Source: Pseudonocardia humida
Lineage (GTDB): Bacteria; Actinomycetota; Actinomycetes; Mycobacteriales; Pseudonocardiaceae
Direction: 5' to 3'
Assembly: GCF_023898865.1 (NCBI RefSeq)
Contig: NZ_JAGSOV010000025.1
Location: forward strand, 46,321 to 110,320
DNA: 64,000 nucleotides
Positions 25,465 through 37,057 of the stretch are shown piece by piece. The notes beneath the pieces were generated by a model. The model saw only the letters and a list, made by a program, of their open reading frames with translations, made no database searches and was not told where the DNA came from. Made by a program: the position numbers and the translations under genes. Position 1 is the first letter of the stretch, and each line of letters starts with the position of its first letter.

Positions 25465-26159
25465 GGTACGGCCGACCGCGCGACCTCGCCCGGCGGCCGC
25501 AGCACGGCGAAGGCGTCGGTCACGCGCAGCGACCGGTCGGTGAACCGGAAGCGTCCTGCCGGCCGACCTCCGGACGGCCCTGGCGGCGCGATCGCGCCGG
25601 TCGGTTGGAGCAGCCCGCGCCGGGTCAGCACGCGCTGCAGGTTGGTCGCCGAGACGGGGTGCCCGAGCGCGCCGACATATAACGCGCGCAGTTCCGAGAT
25701 CGTGAACTCGTGCGGGGCCAGCGCGAAGCCCAGGTTCGTGTAGGACAGCTTGGCCCGCAGCCGCTCGCGGGCGTCGCGGACGATCAGGGCGTGGTCGAAG
25801 GCCGTCGGCGGCAGGTCGGCGAGCCGGTGCCACGCCGTGTCGGCGGGCAGGGCGGGGTCGGCGTCGGAGGGGACGAGCCCGAAGAACGCGGTGGCCACGG
25901 TGCGCGGGCCGGGGACCCGGTCGGGGTCGCTGAACACGGCCAGCTGCTCGACGTGGGCGATCTCCCGGACGTCGACCTTCTCGGCGAGCTGGCGGCGCAC
26001 CGAGGCCTCGACGTCCTCGTCGTCGCGCAGCCGCCCGCCCGGCAGCGCCCACCGCCCGGCGTCGGGTTCGCGGGCGCGCTGCCAGGCCAGCACCTGGAGG
26101 TGGCCGTCGCGGATCTGCAGCACGGCGGCCAGCACCTCGTGCGCGGTTGGCCGGCTCAT
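25461..26159 (-). CDS. nrtR: NrtR-like Nudix/winged-helix regulator of NAD synthesis
   Basis: A 232-residue protein: a Nudix domain (residues 1-140) and a winged helix-turn-helix at the C-terminus (about 150-225, FTISELRALYVGALGHPVS...NLQRVLTRRG). In the Nudix box at about 41-63 the catalytic R-E-x-x-E-E pattern is degraded to RRQLAEK, so hydrolase activity is probably lost, as in the NrtR family where the domain senses ADP-ribose or related NAD metabolites. The gene is divergent from nadABC, and a palindrome lies at the nadA promoter. ATG is eight bases after a minus-strand TACGAT box. Confidence 0.85.
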   Translation of the reverse strand: MSRPTAHEVLAAVLQIRDGHLQVLAWQRAREPDAGRWALPGGRLRDDEDVEASVRRQLAEKVDVREIAHVEQLAVFSDPDRVPGPRTVATAFFGLVPSDADPALPADTAWHRLADLPPTAFDHALIVRDARERLRAKLSYTNLGFALAPHEFTISELRALYVGALGHPVSATNLQRVLTRRGLLQPTGAIAPPGPSGGRPAGRFRFTDRSLRVTDAFAVLRPPGEVARSAVP

Positions 26160-26167
26160 GGGCGCAG

Positions 26168-26173
26168 ATCGTA
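26168..26173 (-). promoter_or_regulatory. Putative -10 box of nrtR (leaderless)
   Basis: TACGAT on the minus strand is eight bases before the ATG at 26159; no ribosome binding site is seen. Confidence 0.4.
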
Positions 26174-26268
26174 GGCGTGGCCGTCCGACCGGCCGTCGCG
26201 GTGAACGGATCGTTGCCGGTAGGTGAGGCGCGGGTCACGGGACGGGTGCGGACCGGGCCCCTCGGAGC

Positions 26269-26274
26269 TACAGT
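26269..26274 (+). promoter_or_regulatory. Putative -10 box of the nadABC operon
   Basis: TACAGT would place the transcription start at about 26281, next to the palindrome at 26282-26304. A bound repressor there would block initiation. The -35 is not clear. Confidence 0.45.
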
Positions 26275-26281
26275 AGCGCAC

Positions 26282-26304
26282 GTTTACGACTCATAGTCGA
26301 AAAC
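26282..26304. promoter_or_regulatory. Palindromic operator, probable NrtR site
   Basis: Half-sites GTTTACGACT and AGTCGAAAAC flank a CAT centre; after inversion nine of ten positions agree. It is AT-rich against its surroundings, lies between the -10 box and the GAGGAGG ribosome binding site of nadA, and is next to the divergent regulator gene. Assignment to NrtR is inferred from position. Confidence 0.65.
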
Positions 26305-26316
26305 AGAGGAGGCACC

Positions 26317-27338
<1,022 letters not shown>

Positions 27339-27342
<4 letters not shown>

Positions 27343-27416
27343 GCGAGCTTGCGAGCGAATCATCGACACGGTGCCTGCGCGAAGCGCCGAGCTCGCGCAG
27401 CGAGGGAGAGCGATGA
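27339..27416 (+). repeat. MIRU-like intercistronic repeat, copy B (nadA-nadB junction)
   Basis: The copy starts at ATG 27339, inside the nadA stop overlap, and ends in GAGGGAGAGCGATGAGC at the nadB start. It encodes 25 codons ([17 protein letters not shown]...) and TGA in an ATGA overlap with nadB. The distance from ATG to the nadB ATG is 74 bp. The GAGGGAGA end acts as the nadB ribosome binding site. Confidence 0.9.
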
Positions 27417-29008
27417 GCGGCTGGGAGGCGGCGGCCGACCTGGTCGTCGTCGGGTCCGGGGTGGCCGGGCTGACCGCCGCCCTTGACGCCGCCGAGGCCG
27501 GCCTGCGGGTCGTCGTGGTGACCAAGGACAGCGCCGATGCGGGGTCCACCGGCTGGGCCCAGGGCGGCGTCGCGGTCGTGCTCGGCGACGTCGCCGGCGA
27601 CAGCGTGGCCGCGCACGTCGAGGACACCCTGGCCGCCGGGGGCGGGCTGTGCGACCCGGCCGCGGTCCGCGCCATCCTGGCCGACGGCCCGGCCGCGGTG
27701 GCCCGGCTGCGGGCCCGCGGGGCCCGCTTCGACGGCCCGGACGCCCGTCCCGACCGCACCCGCGAGGGCGGGCACAGCGCGTTCCGGGTGGTGCACGCGG
27801 GCGGCGACGCCACCGGGGCCGAGGTGGAGCGGGCGCTGGTCGCCGCGGCGGGTGACCGGCGGCTGCCGCTGCTCACCGGGCACGTGGCCGTCGACGCCCT
27901 GCTGGACGCCCGCGGCACGCTCGCCGGCCTCGCGGTGCTCGACGACGCCGGCCGCCCCGGTGTCCTGCGCACCCCGGCCGTGCTGCTGGCCACCGGCGGG
28001 TACGGCCAGCTCTACGCCTCGACCACCAACCCGGAGACGGCCACCGGCGACGGCGTCGCCCTCGCCCTGCGCGCCGGGGCCACCGCGGCCGACCTGGAGT
28101 TCGTGCAGTTCCACCCGACCGTGCTCTACACCGGTCCGGCCGTGGGGCGCCGACCGCTGGTCACCGAGGCGGTGCGCGGGGAGGGTGCGGTGCTGCGCGA
28201 CCGCACCGGCCGCGCGTTCATGGCCGGGGTGCACCCGCTGGCCGACCTCGCGCCGCGGGACGTGGTCTCCGCGGCGATCAGCCGCACGCTGGCCGAGTCC
28301 GGCGCCGTCTGCGTCTTCCTGGACGCCACCGCCCTGCCCGGGTTCGGGCGCCGGTTCCCGACCGTCACCGCGGCCTGCCGGGCGGCCGGGGTCGACCCCA
28401 CCACCGAGCCCATCCCGGTGACGCCCGCGGCGCACTACTCGTGCGGCGGCGTCGTCACCGACCTGCACGGGCGCACCGGCGTCCCCGGCCTCTACGCGGC
28501 CGGGGAGGTGGCCCGCACCGGGCTGCACGGTGCCAACCGGCTCGCCTCCAACAGCCTGCTGGAGGGGCTGGTGATGGGGGAGCGGGTGGTCGCGGCCGTG
28601 CTGGGCGACCGGGCCGCCGGGCGCCCCGCGCCGGGTCCGGCCGTCGCCCCGCCGCCCGCGGTGCCGATCGCCCCGCGCGGCGTGGTGCAGCGGGCGATGA
28701 CCGCGGCCGCCGGGATCGGCCGCTCGGCGTCGGGGCTGGCCGCGGCCTCGGACGTCGTCGAGGCGGCCACCGCGCTGTCGGTCCCCTGCGACCGGGCGGG
28801 CGTCGAGGACGCCGCGCTCACCCTGCTCGCCCAGGCGGTGCTCGCCGCCGCGGGCGGGCGCACCGAGAGCCGGGGCTGCCACCTGCGCACCGACTTCCCC
28901 GCCCGCGACGACACCTGGCAGCGCGAGAGCCTGCCCATCGGCCTGGACGCCACCGGCCGCGCGGTCGTGCTCCCCGCGCTCGCCACCACGAAGGGGAGCG
29001 CCGCATGA
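27413..29008 (+). CDS. nadB: L-aspartate oxidase
   Basis: NadB oxidises aspartate to iminoaspartate for NadA. The 531-residue flavoprotein opens with the FAD-binding Rossmann motif VVVGSGVAGLTAALDAAEAG and continues with STGWAQGGVAVVLG, the HRA-like active-site region EFVQFHPTVLY, the R/H-rich TPAAHYSCGGVVTD and the second FAD motif GLYAAGEVARTGLHGANRLASNSLLEGLV. The C-terminal helical domain is present. ATG at 27413 uses GAGGGAGA supplied by the repeat. The end overlaps nadC (ATGA). Confidence 0.97.
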   Translation: MSGWEAAADLVVVGSGVAGLTAALDAAEAGLRVVVVTKDSADAGSTGWAQGGVAVVLGDVAGDSVAAHVEDTLAAGGGLCDPAAVRAILADGPAAVARLRARGARFDGPDARPDRTREGGHSAFRVVHAGGDATGAEVERALVAAAGDRRLPLLTGHVAVDALLDARGTLAGLAVLDDAGRPGVLRTPAVLLATGGYGQLYASTTNPETATGDGVALALRAGATAADLEFVQFHPTVLYTGPAVGRRPLVTEAVRGEGAVLRDRTGRAFMAGVHPLADLAPRDVVSAAISRTLAESGAVCVFLDATALPGFGRRFPTVTAACRAAGVDPTTEPIPVTPAAHYSCGGVVTDLHGRTGVPGLYAAGEVARTGLHGANRLASNSLLEGLVMGERVVAAVLGDRAAGRPAPGPAVAPPPAVPIAPRGVVQRAMTAAAGIGRSASGLAAASDVVEAATALSVPCDRAGVEDAALTLLAQAVLAAAGGRTESRGCHLRTDFPARDDTWQRESLPIGLDATGRAVVLPALATTKGSAA

Positions 29009-29871
29009 CCGGCACGCTGATCGGACCCGACCTCGACGACCTGCACCGCGTCGTCGACACGGCGCTGGGCGAGGACCTGCGCTACGGCCCGGACGCCACG
29101 ACCGCGGCCACCGTCGCGGCCGACGCCGTGGCCACCGCGGTGTTCGCCGCCCGGAAGCCGGGCGTGCTGGCCGGCGTGCCCGCCGTGCGGGCGGTGCTCG
29201 ACCGGGTGCTCGGCGCCGACGGCTACCAGGTGCTCGACGCCATGGCCGACGGCGACCGCCTCGCCCCCGGCGACGCCGCGCTGACCGTCCGGGCGCCGGT
29301 GCGGGGCCTGCTCACCGCCGAGCGCACCGCCCTCAACCTGCTCTGCCACCTGTGCGGCGTGGCCACCGCCACCGCGGCCTGGGTGGACGCCGTGGCCGGC
29401 ACGGGCGCCCGCATCCGCGACACCCGCAAGACGCTGCCGGGTCTGCGGCTGCTGGAGAAGTACGCGGTGCGCTGCGGCGGCGGGGAGAACCACCGGCTGG
29501 GGCTCGGCGACGCCGTCCTGATCAAGGACAACCACGTCGCCGCCGCGGGCTCGGTCGGGGCCGCGCTGGCCGCGGTGCGCGCGCACGCCCCCGACCTGCC
29601 GCGCGAGGTCGAGGTCGACACGCTGGAGCAGCTCGACGAGGTGCTGGCGCTGCGGGCCGAGCTGGTGCTGCTGGACAACTTCGACGTCGCCGCGACCCGG
29701 GAGGCGGTGCGGCGGCGGGGGACCTCGGCGACGCTGCTGGAGTCCTCCGGCGGGCTGACCCTGGCCGACGCGCGGGCCTACGCCGAGACCGGCGTGGACT
29801 ACATCTCCGTCGGCGGCCTGACCCACTCGGTGACGGCGCTGGACCTCGGTCTGGACCTGCGTGGGGGCTGA
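29005..29871 (+). CDS. nadC: Nicotinate-nucleotide pyrophosphorylase (quinolinate phosphoribosyltransferase)
   Basis: NadC converts quinolinate and PRPP to nicotinate mononucleotide. The 288-residue protein has the family blocks ERTALNLLCHLCGVAT, the PRPP/substrate loop RDTRKTLPGLRLLEKYAV, the GGGENHRLGLGDAVLIKDNH segment and the C-terminal barrel strand LLESSGGL followed by YISVGGLTHS. ATG overlaps the nadB stop (29005-29008). It ends the nad operon. A LacI-type palindrome lies six bases past the stop codon. Confidence 0.97.
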   Translation: MTGTLIGPDLDDLHRVVDTALGEDLRYGPDATTAATVAADAVATAVFAARKPGVLAGVPAVRAVLDRVLGADGYQVLDAMADGDRLAPGDAALTVRAPVRGLLTAERTALNLLCHLCGVATATAAWVDAVAGTGARIRDTRKTLPGLRLLEKYAVRCGGGENHRLGLGDAVLIKDNHVAAAGSVGAALAAVRAHAPDLPREVEVDTLEQLDEVLALRAELVLLDNFDVAATREAVRRRGTSATLLESSGGLTLADARAYAETGVDYISVGGLTHSVTALDLGLDLRGG

Positions 29872-29876
29872 TCGGG

Positions 29877-33108
<3,232 letters not shown>

Positions 33109-33769
33109 CCCTCCCCGCCCCGAGCGGAAGTGACCCTCGTCCAGCCTGGTCGGGCGAGAGTCACTTCGCTCAGGACGTGACACGGATCCGCGGCACCCCG
33201 CGGATGCGGCGCGCTCCCGCCGCGAGGCGGGGCTGCGGGGTGGGTGCCGAAGGCGTGAACCTCGGGGCCGCGAAGCGCCCACCCGCCTCGGGGAGGCCCC
33301 GGCCCCCTGTCCGGAATGGTTACCGGCCGGTGTGGGGGCATTCGCCGCGCTGGTGCGGCTCATGTCCCCGATTCGCGATGGCGGCGTCGGCCGGCGTGCG
33401 TGGCGGGTGTCCCCCGGCGCGAGTGGTGCATCAGCGGGCTCGCCGGACGGCAGGACTTTCGTTGCGCCCGACGGGACGAGAGCCACTCTCGTGGCGCCCG
33501 AAGGAGCGAGCGCGACTCTCGTCCCACCCGGCGAGCGAGTGGCGCGGTGGGCCGGCCTCGTTGGGAGAGGGCGCCACTCGCTCAACCAGGGCGGGAGGGG
33601 CCCGGTGGGCGAGTGGCGCGTTCGCCCAGCCTGGTTGGCCCAGCGCGCCGTTCGCTCGAAACGGGCGCGCGGGCGAGCCCGGGAGCGGGACGAGAGTGGC
33701 TCTCGTCCCGCCTGGTCGGACGAGAGCCACTCTCGTTCGGTTACTGATCATGGTGGGCGGCTGGGCCGG
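33109..33769. repeat. Gene-free region with an array of related palindromes
   Basis: No gene is seen in these 660 bp. Several short inverted repeats share a CGAGAGTGGCTCTCG-type core: 33126-33167 (GAAGTGACCCTCGTCC with a near-complement), 33476-33492 (ACGAGAG-CCA-CTCTCGT), a perfect 10-3-10 palindrome at 33687-33709 (GGGACGAGAG-TGG-CTCTCGTCCC) and another at 33719-33736. Degenerate units with CGAGTGGCGC fill 33536-33660. A GCCTGGT linker recurs between arms. The middle part, 33180-33430, is GC-rich without clear structure. Frames here encode only repeat-derived low-complexity peptides. Confidence 0.75.
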
Positions 33770-34135
33770 TCATGTCAGGGCGAACTGGTGGTCCTCGCGG
33801 ATGCGGCCGTCGTCGTCCAGCCGCACGACCATCAGGCCGGTCCACGCGATGTCGCCGCCGCCGTCGGGGCGCATGACCGTGCGGAAGGTGACGGTGCCGT
33901 GGTGGCCGTGGGCGGGGCCGTCGCGGTGGAAGCGGAAGCCCTGGCCCGCGACGAGGTCGTCGTGGGCGGAGCGGACGCGCTCCTGCAGGGCGGCGTGGCC
34001 GCGGTGCTCGCGGGTCTCGGTGAACTCGACGGCGTCGGGGGCCCACAGCTCGTCGACGGTGGCCCGGCGGGTGGTGGGGTCGGGCTCGTTCCACACGGCG
34101 ACGTAGCGGTCGGCGAAGGCCTGGATGTCGGTCAT
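33770..34135 (-). CDS. SnoaL-like / NTF2-fold protein
   Basis: A 121-residue protein with the SnoaL-like pattern: N-terminal helix DIQAFADRYVAVWNEPDPTTRRATVDELWAPDAVEFTE, then the strand pairs GFRFHRDGPAHGHHGTVTFRTVM and WTGLMVVRLDDDGRIREDHQF. Such proteins can be enzymes (isomerases, cyclases) or ligand-binding proteins, and no role can be assigned. ATG at 34135 follows AGGAG. It is divergent from the WYL-domain regulator, which is the usual arrangement for a regulator and its target, so control by it is likely. Confidence 0.8.
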   Translation of the reverse strand: MTDIQAFADRYVAVWNEPDPTTRRATVDELWAPDAVEFTETREHRGHAALQERVRSAHDDLVAGQGFRFHRDGPAHGHHGTVTFRTVMRPDGGGDIAWTGLMVVRLDDDGRIREDHQFALT

Positions 34136-34180
34136 GTCGTGCTCCTGTCGATCGGTACGCCCGACGCTAGGAGCGCTCCA

Positions 34181-34197
34181 CTGACAGGGAGCGTCAG
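34181..34197. promoter_or_regulatory. Palindrome between the SnoaL-like gene and the WYL regulator
   Basis: CTGAC and GTCAG flank AGGGAGC, and GGAGCGCTCC lies just to the left (34170-34179). Both fall in the 106-bp divergent gap. A site for the WYL regulator is likely from position only. Confidence 0.35.
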
Positions 34198-34241
34198 CGG
34201 ATCCCGGGGAGACTGTCGGGGGTGGCTGCGAGCATCCGGGG

Positions 34242-35357
34242 GTGCGTGCGAGCCGGCTGGTGGAGATCGTCCTGCTGCTGCAGACGCGGGGGAAGCTCAC
34301 CGCGCAGCAGCTCGCCGACGCCCTCGAGGTGTCGGTGCGCACCGTCTACCGCGACATGGAGGCGCTGTCGGCGGCGGGTGTGCCGGTCTACGCCGGGGCC
34401 GGCCACTCCGGGGGCTACCAGCTCGTCGACGGCTACCGCACCCGGCTCACCGGGCTGACCACCGGCGAGGCCGAGTCGCTGTTCCTGGCCGGCCTGCCGG
34501 GCGCGGCCAGCGATCTCGGGCTGGGCGCGACGGCCGGTGCCGCCCGGCTGAAGCTGATGGCCGCGCTGCCCGAGCCGCTGCGGGGGCGGGCGGCCCGCAC
34601 CGCGAGCCGCTTCCACCTCGACGCCCCGTCCTGGTACCGGGACGCGGAGGCCGCCCCGCACCTGACGGCCGTGGCCGATGCGGTGTGGAACCAGCGCCGC
34701 CTCCGGCTGCGCTACGAGCGGTGGGCAGAGCCCCGGCTGGTCGAGCCCACCGTCGAGCCCTACGGCCTGGTGCTCAAGGCGGGCCACTGGTACCTGGTGG
34801 CCGCCGAGGGCGGCAGGCACCGCACCTACCGGGTCGCCCGGATCCTCGACGCCGTCGCCGAGCCCGACCCGTTCGACCGCGACGAGTCCTTCGACCTGGC
34901 CGCGCACTGGGAGGCCTACCGGCGCGACTTCGACCAGCGGCGGCTGTCCGGACGGGCGGTGCTGCGGGTGAGCCCGGCGACGCTGGCCGCGCTGCCCGAC
35001 CTCGTGGAGCCGGCCTTCCTCGCGGCCGCGCAGCGCACCGCGGTCGCGGAGGCCGACGGCTGGACGCGGGTCGAGGTCCCGGTGGAGGCGCCGGGTGCCG
35101 CCGTGGGTCAGCTGCTGCGCCTGGGGGCCGGGATCGAGGTGCTCGGGCCGCCGGAGCTGCGGGCGCGCATCGCCCGGACCGTCGCCGCGCTCGCCACCGC
35201 ATACCAGGGCTCGGGCGCGGAAAACAGTGCTCCGGGCCCGTTTCCCGGGCCCGCCCCGGAGGGCACGCTGGGGGAGCCCGATCACCCCGTCGCCGTGGAG
35301 GAGCCGTGCCCACCGTCCGCGAGACCACTCATCAGCTCCTCCGCGACCGGGGGCTGA
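34242..35357 (+). CDS. YafY-type helix-turn-helix/WYL-domain regulator
   Basis: A 371-residue regulator. The winged HTH is at residues 3-58 (RLVEIVLLLQTRGKLTAQQLADALEVSVRTVYRDMEAL), and the WYL domain spans about 135-235 (LRYERWAEPRLVEPTVEPYGLVLKAGHWYLVAA). A WCX-type C-terminal domain follows to about 325. The last 40 residues are low complexity and overlap the start of the benzoylformate decarboxylase-like gene by 52 bp, so the annotated tail may be genuine read-through into an overlap. The start GTG at 34242 has no clear ribosome binding site. Confidence 0.85.
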   Translation: MRASRLVEIVLLLQTRGKLTAQQLADALEVSVRTVYRDMEALSAAGVPVYAGAGHSGGYQLVDGYRTRLTGLTTGEAESLFLAGLPGAASDLGLGATAGAARLKLMAALPEPLRGRAARTASRFHLDAPSWYRDAEAAPHLTAVADAVWNQRRLRLRYERWAEPRLVEPTVEPYGLVLKAGHWYLVAAEGGRHRTYRVARILDAVAEPDPFDRDESFDLAAHWEAYRRDFDQRRLSGRAVLRVSPATLAALPDLVEPAFLAAAQRTAVAEADGWTRVEVPVEAPGAAVGQLLRLGAGIEVLGPPELRARIARTVAALATAYQGSGAENSAPGPFPGPAPEGTLGEPDHPVAVEEPCPPSARPLISSSATGG

Positions 35358-36910
35358 CCACCGTCTTCGGCAACCCGGGGTCGAACGAGCTGCCGTTCCT
35401 GGACGGCTTCCCGGCCGACTTCCGCTACGTGCTGGGCCTGCACGAGGGCGCGGTGCTGGCGATGGCCGACGGCTACGCCCAGGCGAGCGGGCGCCCCGCG
35501 CTGGTCAACCTGCACTCGGCGGCGGGGCTGGGCAACGCGCTGGGCGTGCTGGCCAACAGCCGCGCGTCGGGGACGCCGCTGGTGGTCACCGCGGGCCAGC
35601 AGGCCCGGGCGATGGTCGGGCTCGGTTCGGTGCTGGCCGAGCCGGACATGGTCCGCGTGCCCGAGCCGCAGGTGAAGTGGGCCTACGAGCCGACCAGGGC
35701 GCAGGACGTGCCGCGGGCGCTGTCCGAGGCCGTGCACCGGGCGACGCTGCCGCCCACCGGGCCGGTGTTCGTCTCGCTGCCGCTGGACGACTGGGCCGCC
35801 GAGGTCGACCCGGACGAGGTCGCCGCGCTGCCCGCGCGGACGGTGCGCTGGGCCGGTGCGGCGTCCCCGGACCTCGTCGCCGAGTTGGTCGAGCGGCTGT
35901 CGGCGGCGGGCGCGCCGGCCGTCGTCGTCGGGCCGGAGGTCGACGACGAGCGCGCCTTCGACGTGGTCGTGCGGCTGGCCGAGCGGCTGCAGGCGCCGGT
36001 CTGGACGGCCCCGACCCCGCCGCGCTGCCCGTTCCCCACCCGCCACCCGCTCTGGCAGGGCGTGCTGCCGCCGAGCATCGCCGGGGTCGGCGAGCACCTG
36101 GCCGGCCACGACCTGGTGCTCGTCCTGGGCGCGCCGGTCTTCCGCTACCACGCCTACCGGCCCGGTCCGTGGCTGCCGGCCGGCACCGAACTGGTCGCCG
36201 TCACCTCCGACCCGGCGATCGCGGCCCGGCCGGCCTTCGGCGACGCCGTCGTGGGCGACGTCGCGGCGATCGCGGGCCAGTTGCTCGACGCGCTCGCCGG
36301 GATGCCGTCCCGGGAGCCGCGGCCGGCCCCGGCGCGCCCGGAGCCGCCCACCGCCGCCGGGTCGGCCCCGTTCCCCGCCGACACCGTGTTCGGGCTGCTC
36401 GCCGAGGCGCTGCCGGCGCACGCCCGGCTGGTCAACGAGTCGACGTCCAACACCGTCCAGTTCTGGCAGCACCTGCGGGTCGACCGCCCGCGCGGCCTGT
36501 TCTTCCCGGCCGCGGGCGGGCTCGGCTTCGGCCTGCCCGCCGCCGTCGGCGTGGCGCTGGCCGATCCCGGGCGACCGGTCGTCGCAGTGCTGGGCGACGG
36601 CGCCGTGCAGTACGGGGTGGCCGGGCTGTGGTCGGCGGTGCAGCTCGACCTGCCGGTCACCTTCCTGGTGCTGCGCAACGGCGGGTACGGCGCGCTGCGC
36701 GGCTTCCTCGCCCAGCTCGGCGTGGGCAGCGCCCCCGGCCTCGACCTGCCCGGGCTGGACGCCGTGGCCGTGGCGGCGGGGTACGGCATGCCCGCGCAGC
36801 GCATCGACACCGCCGAGGAGCTGGTCGCGGCCCTGCGCTGCACGGCGTCGACGCCCGGTCCGCGGCTGCTGGAGGTGGCGATCACCGCCGAGACCCGGGC
36901 CCTGGGCTGA
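35306..36910 (+). CDS. mdlC: Benzoylformate decarboxylase-like thiamine-diphosphate enzyme
   Basis: A 534-residue ThDP enzyme. Four active-site residues known from Pseudomonas putida benzoylformate decarboxylase fall at matching positions: S26 (NPGSNEL), E47 (LHEGAV), H70 (NLHSAAG) and H282 (FRYHAYRPG; H281 there). The cofactor motif GDGAVQYGVAGLWSAVQ lies near residue 430. It should decarboxylate benzoylformate or a similar 2-keto acid to an aldehyde. GTG follows GGAGG closely. The neighbouring MHS transporter could import the acid; mandelate dehydrogenase and racemase genes are absent. Confidence 0.85.
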   Translation: MPTVRETTHQLLRDRGLTTVFGNPGSNELPFLDGFPADFRYVLGLHEGAVLAMADGYAQASGRPALVNLHSAAGLGNALGVLANSRASGTPLVVTAGQQARAMVGLGSVLAEPDMVRVPEPQVKWAYEPTRAQDVPRALSEAVHRATLPPTGPVFVSLPLDDWAAEVDPDEVAALPARTVRWAGAASPDLVAELVERLSAAGAPAVVVGPEVDDERAFDVVVRLAERLQAPVWTAPTPPRCPFPTRHPLWQGVLPPSIAGVGEHLAGHDLVLVLGAPVFRYHAYRPGPWLPAGTELVAVTSDPAIAARPAFGDAVVGDVAAIAGQLLDALAGMPSREPRPAPARPEPPTAAGSAPFPADTVFGLLAEALPAHARLVNESTSNTVQFWQHLRVDRPRGLFFPAAGGLGFGLPAAVGVALADPGRPVVAVLGDGAVQYGVAGLWSAVQLDLPVTFLVLRNGGYGALRGFLAQLGVGSAPGLDLPGLDAVAVAAGYGMPAQRIDTAEELVAALRCTASTPGPRLLEVAITAETRALG

Positions 36911-37057
36911 GCCCGCCGGGCGCTGCGCTGAACGCGAAGGGGCCACGCGACGGATGACGTAGGTGTGAATGCGGCGGCCGGCCCACGACGCGGGCGGTCG
37001 TCGGTGCTTCAGTGATCGGGCGCAGTCGTGTCCTCCGGTGCCGAAGGAGTGCTGCCC

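Noticed and set aside
33431..33751. Minus-strand frame made of TRVALV/GATRATLV-type repeats
   Set aside because: The repeat peptide is only the translation of the palindrome array; no start signal and no non-repeat part.
33109..33769. Possible CRISPR array
   Set aside because: Units are palindromes of differing length and spacing without uniform repeats, unique spacers or cas genes.
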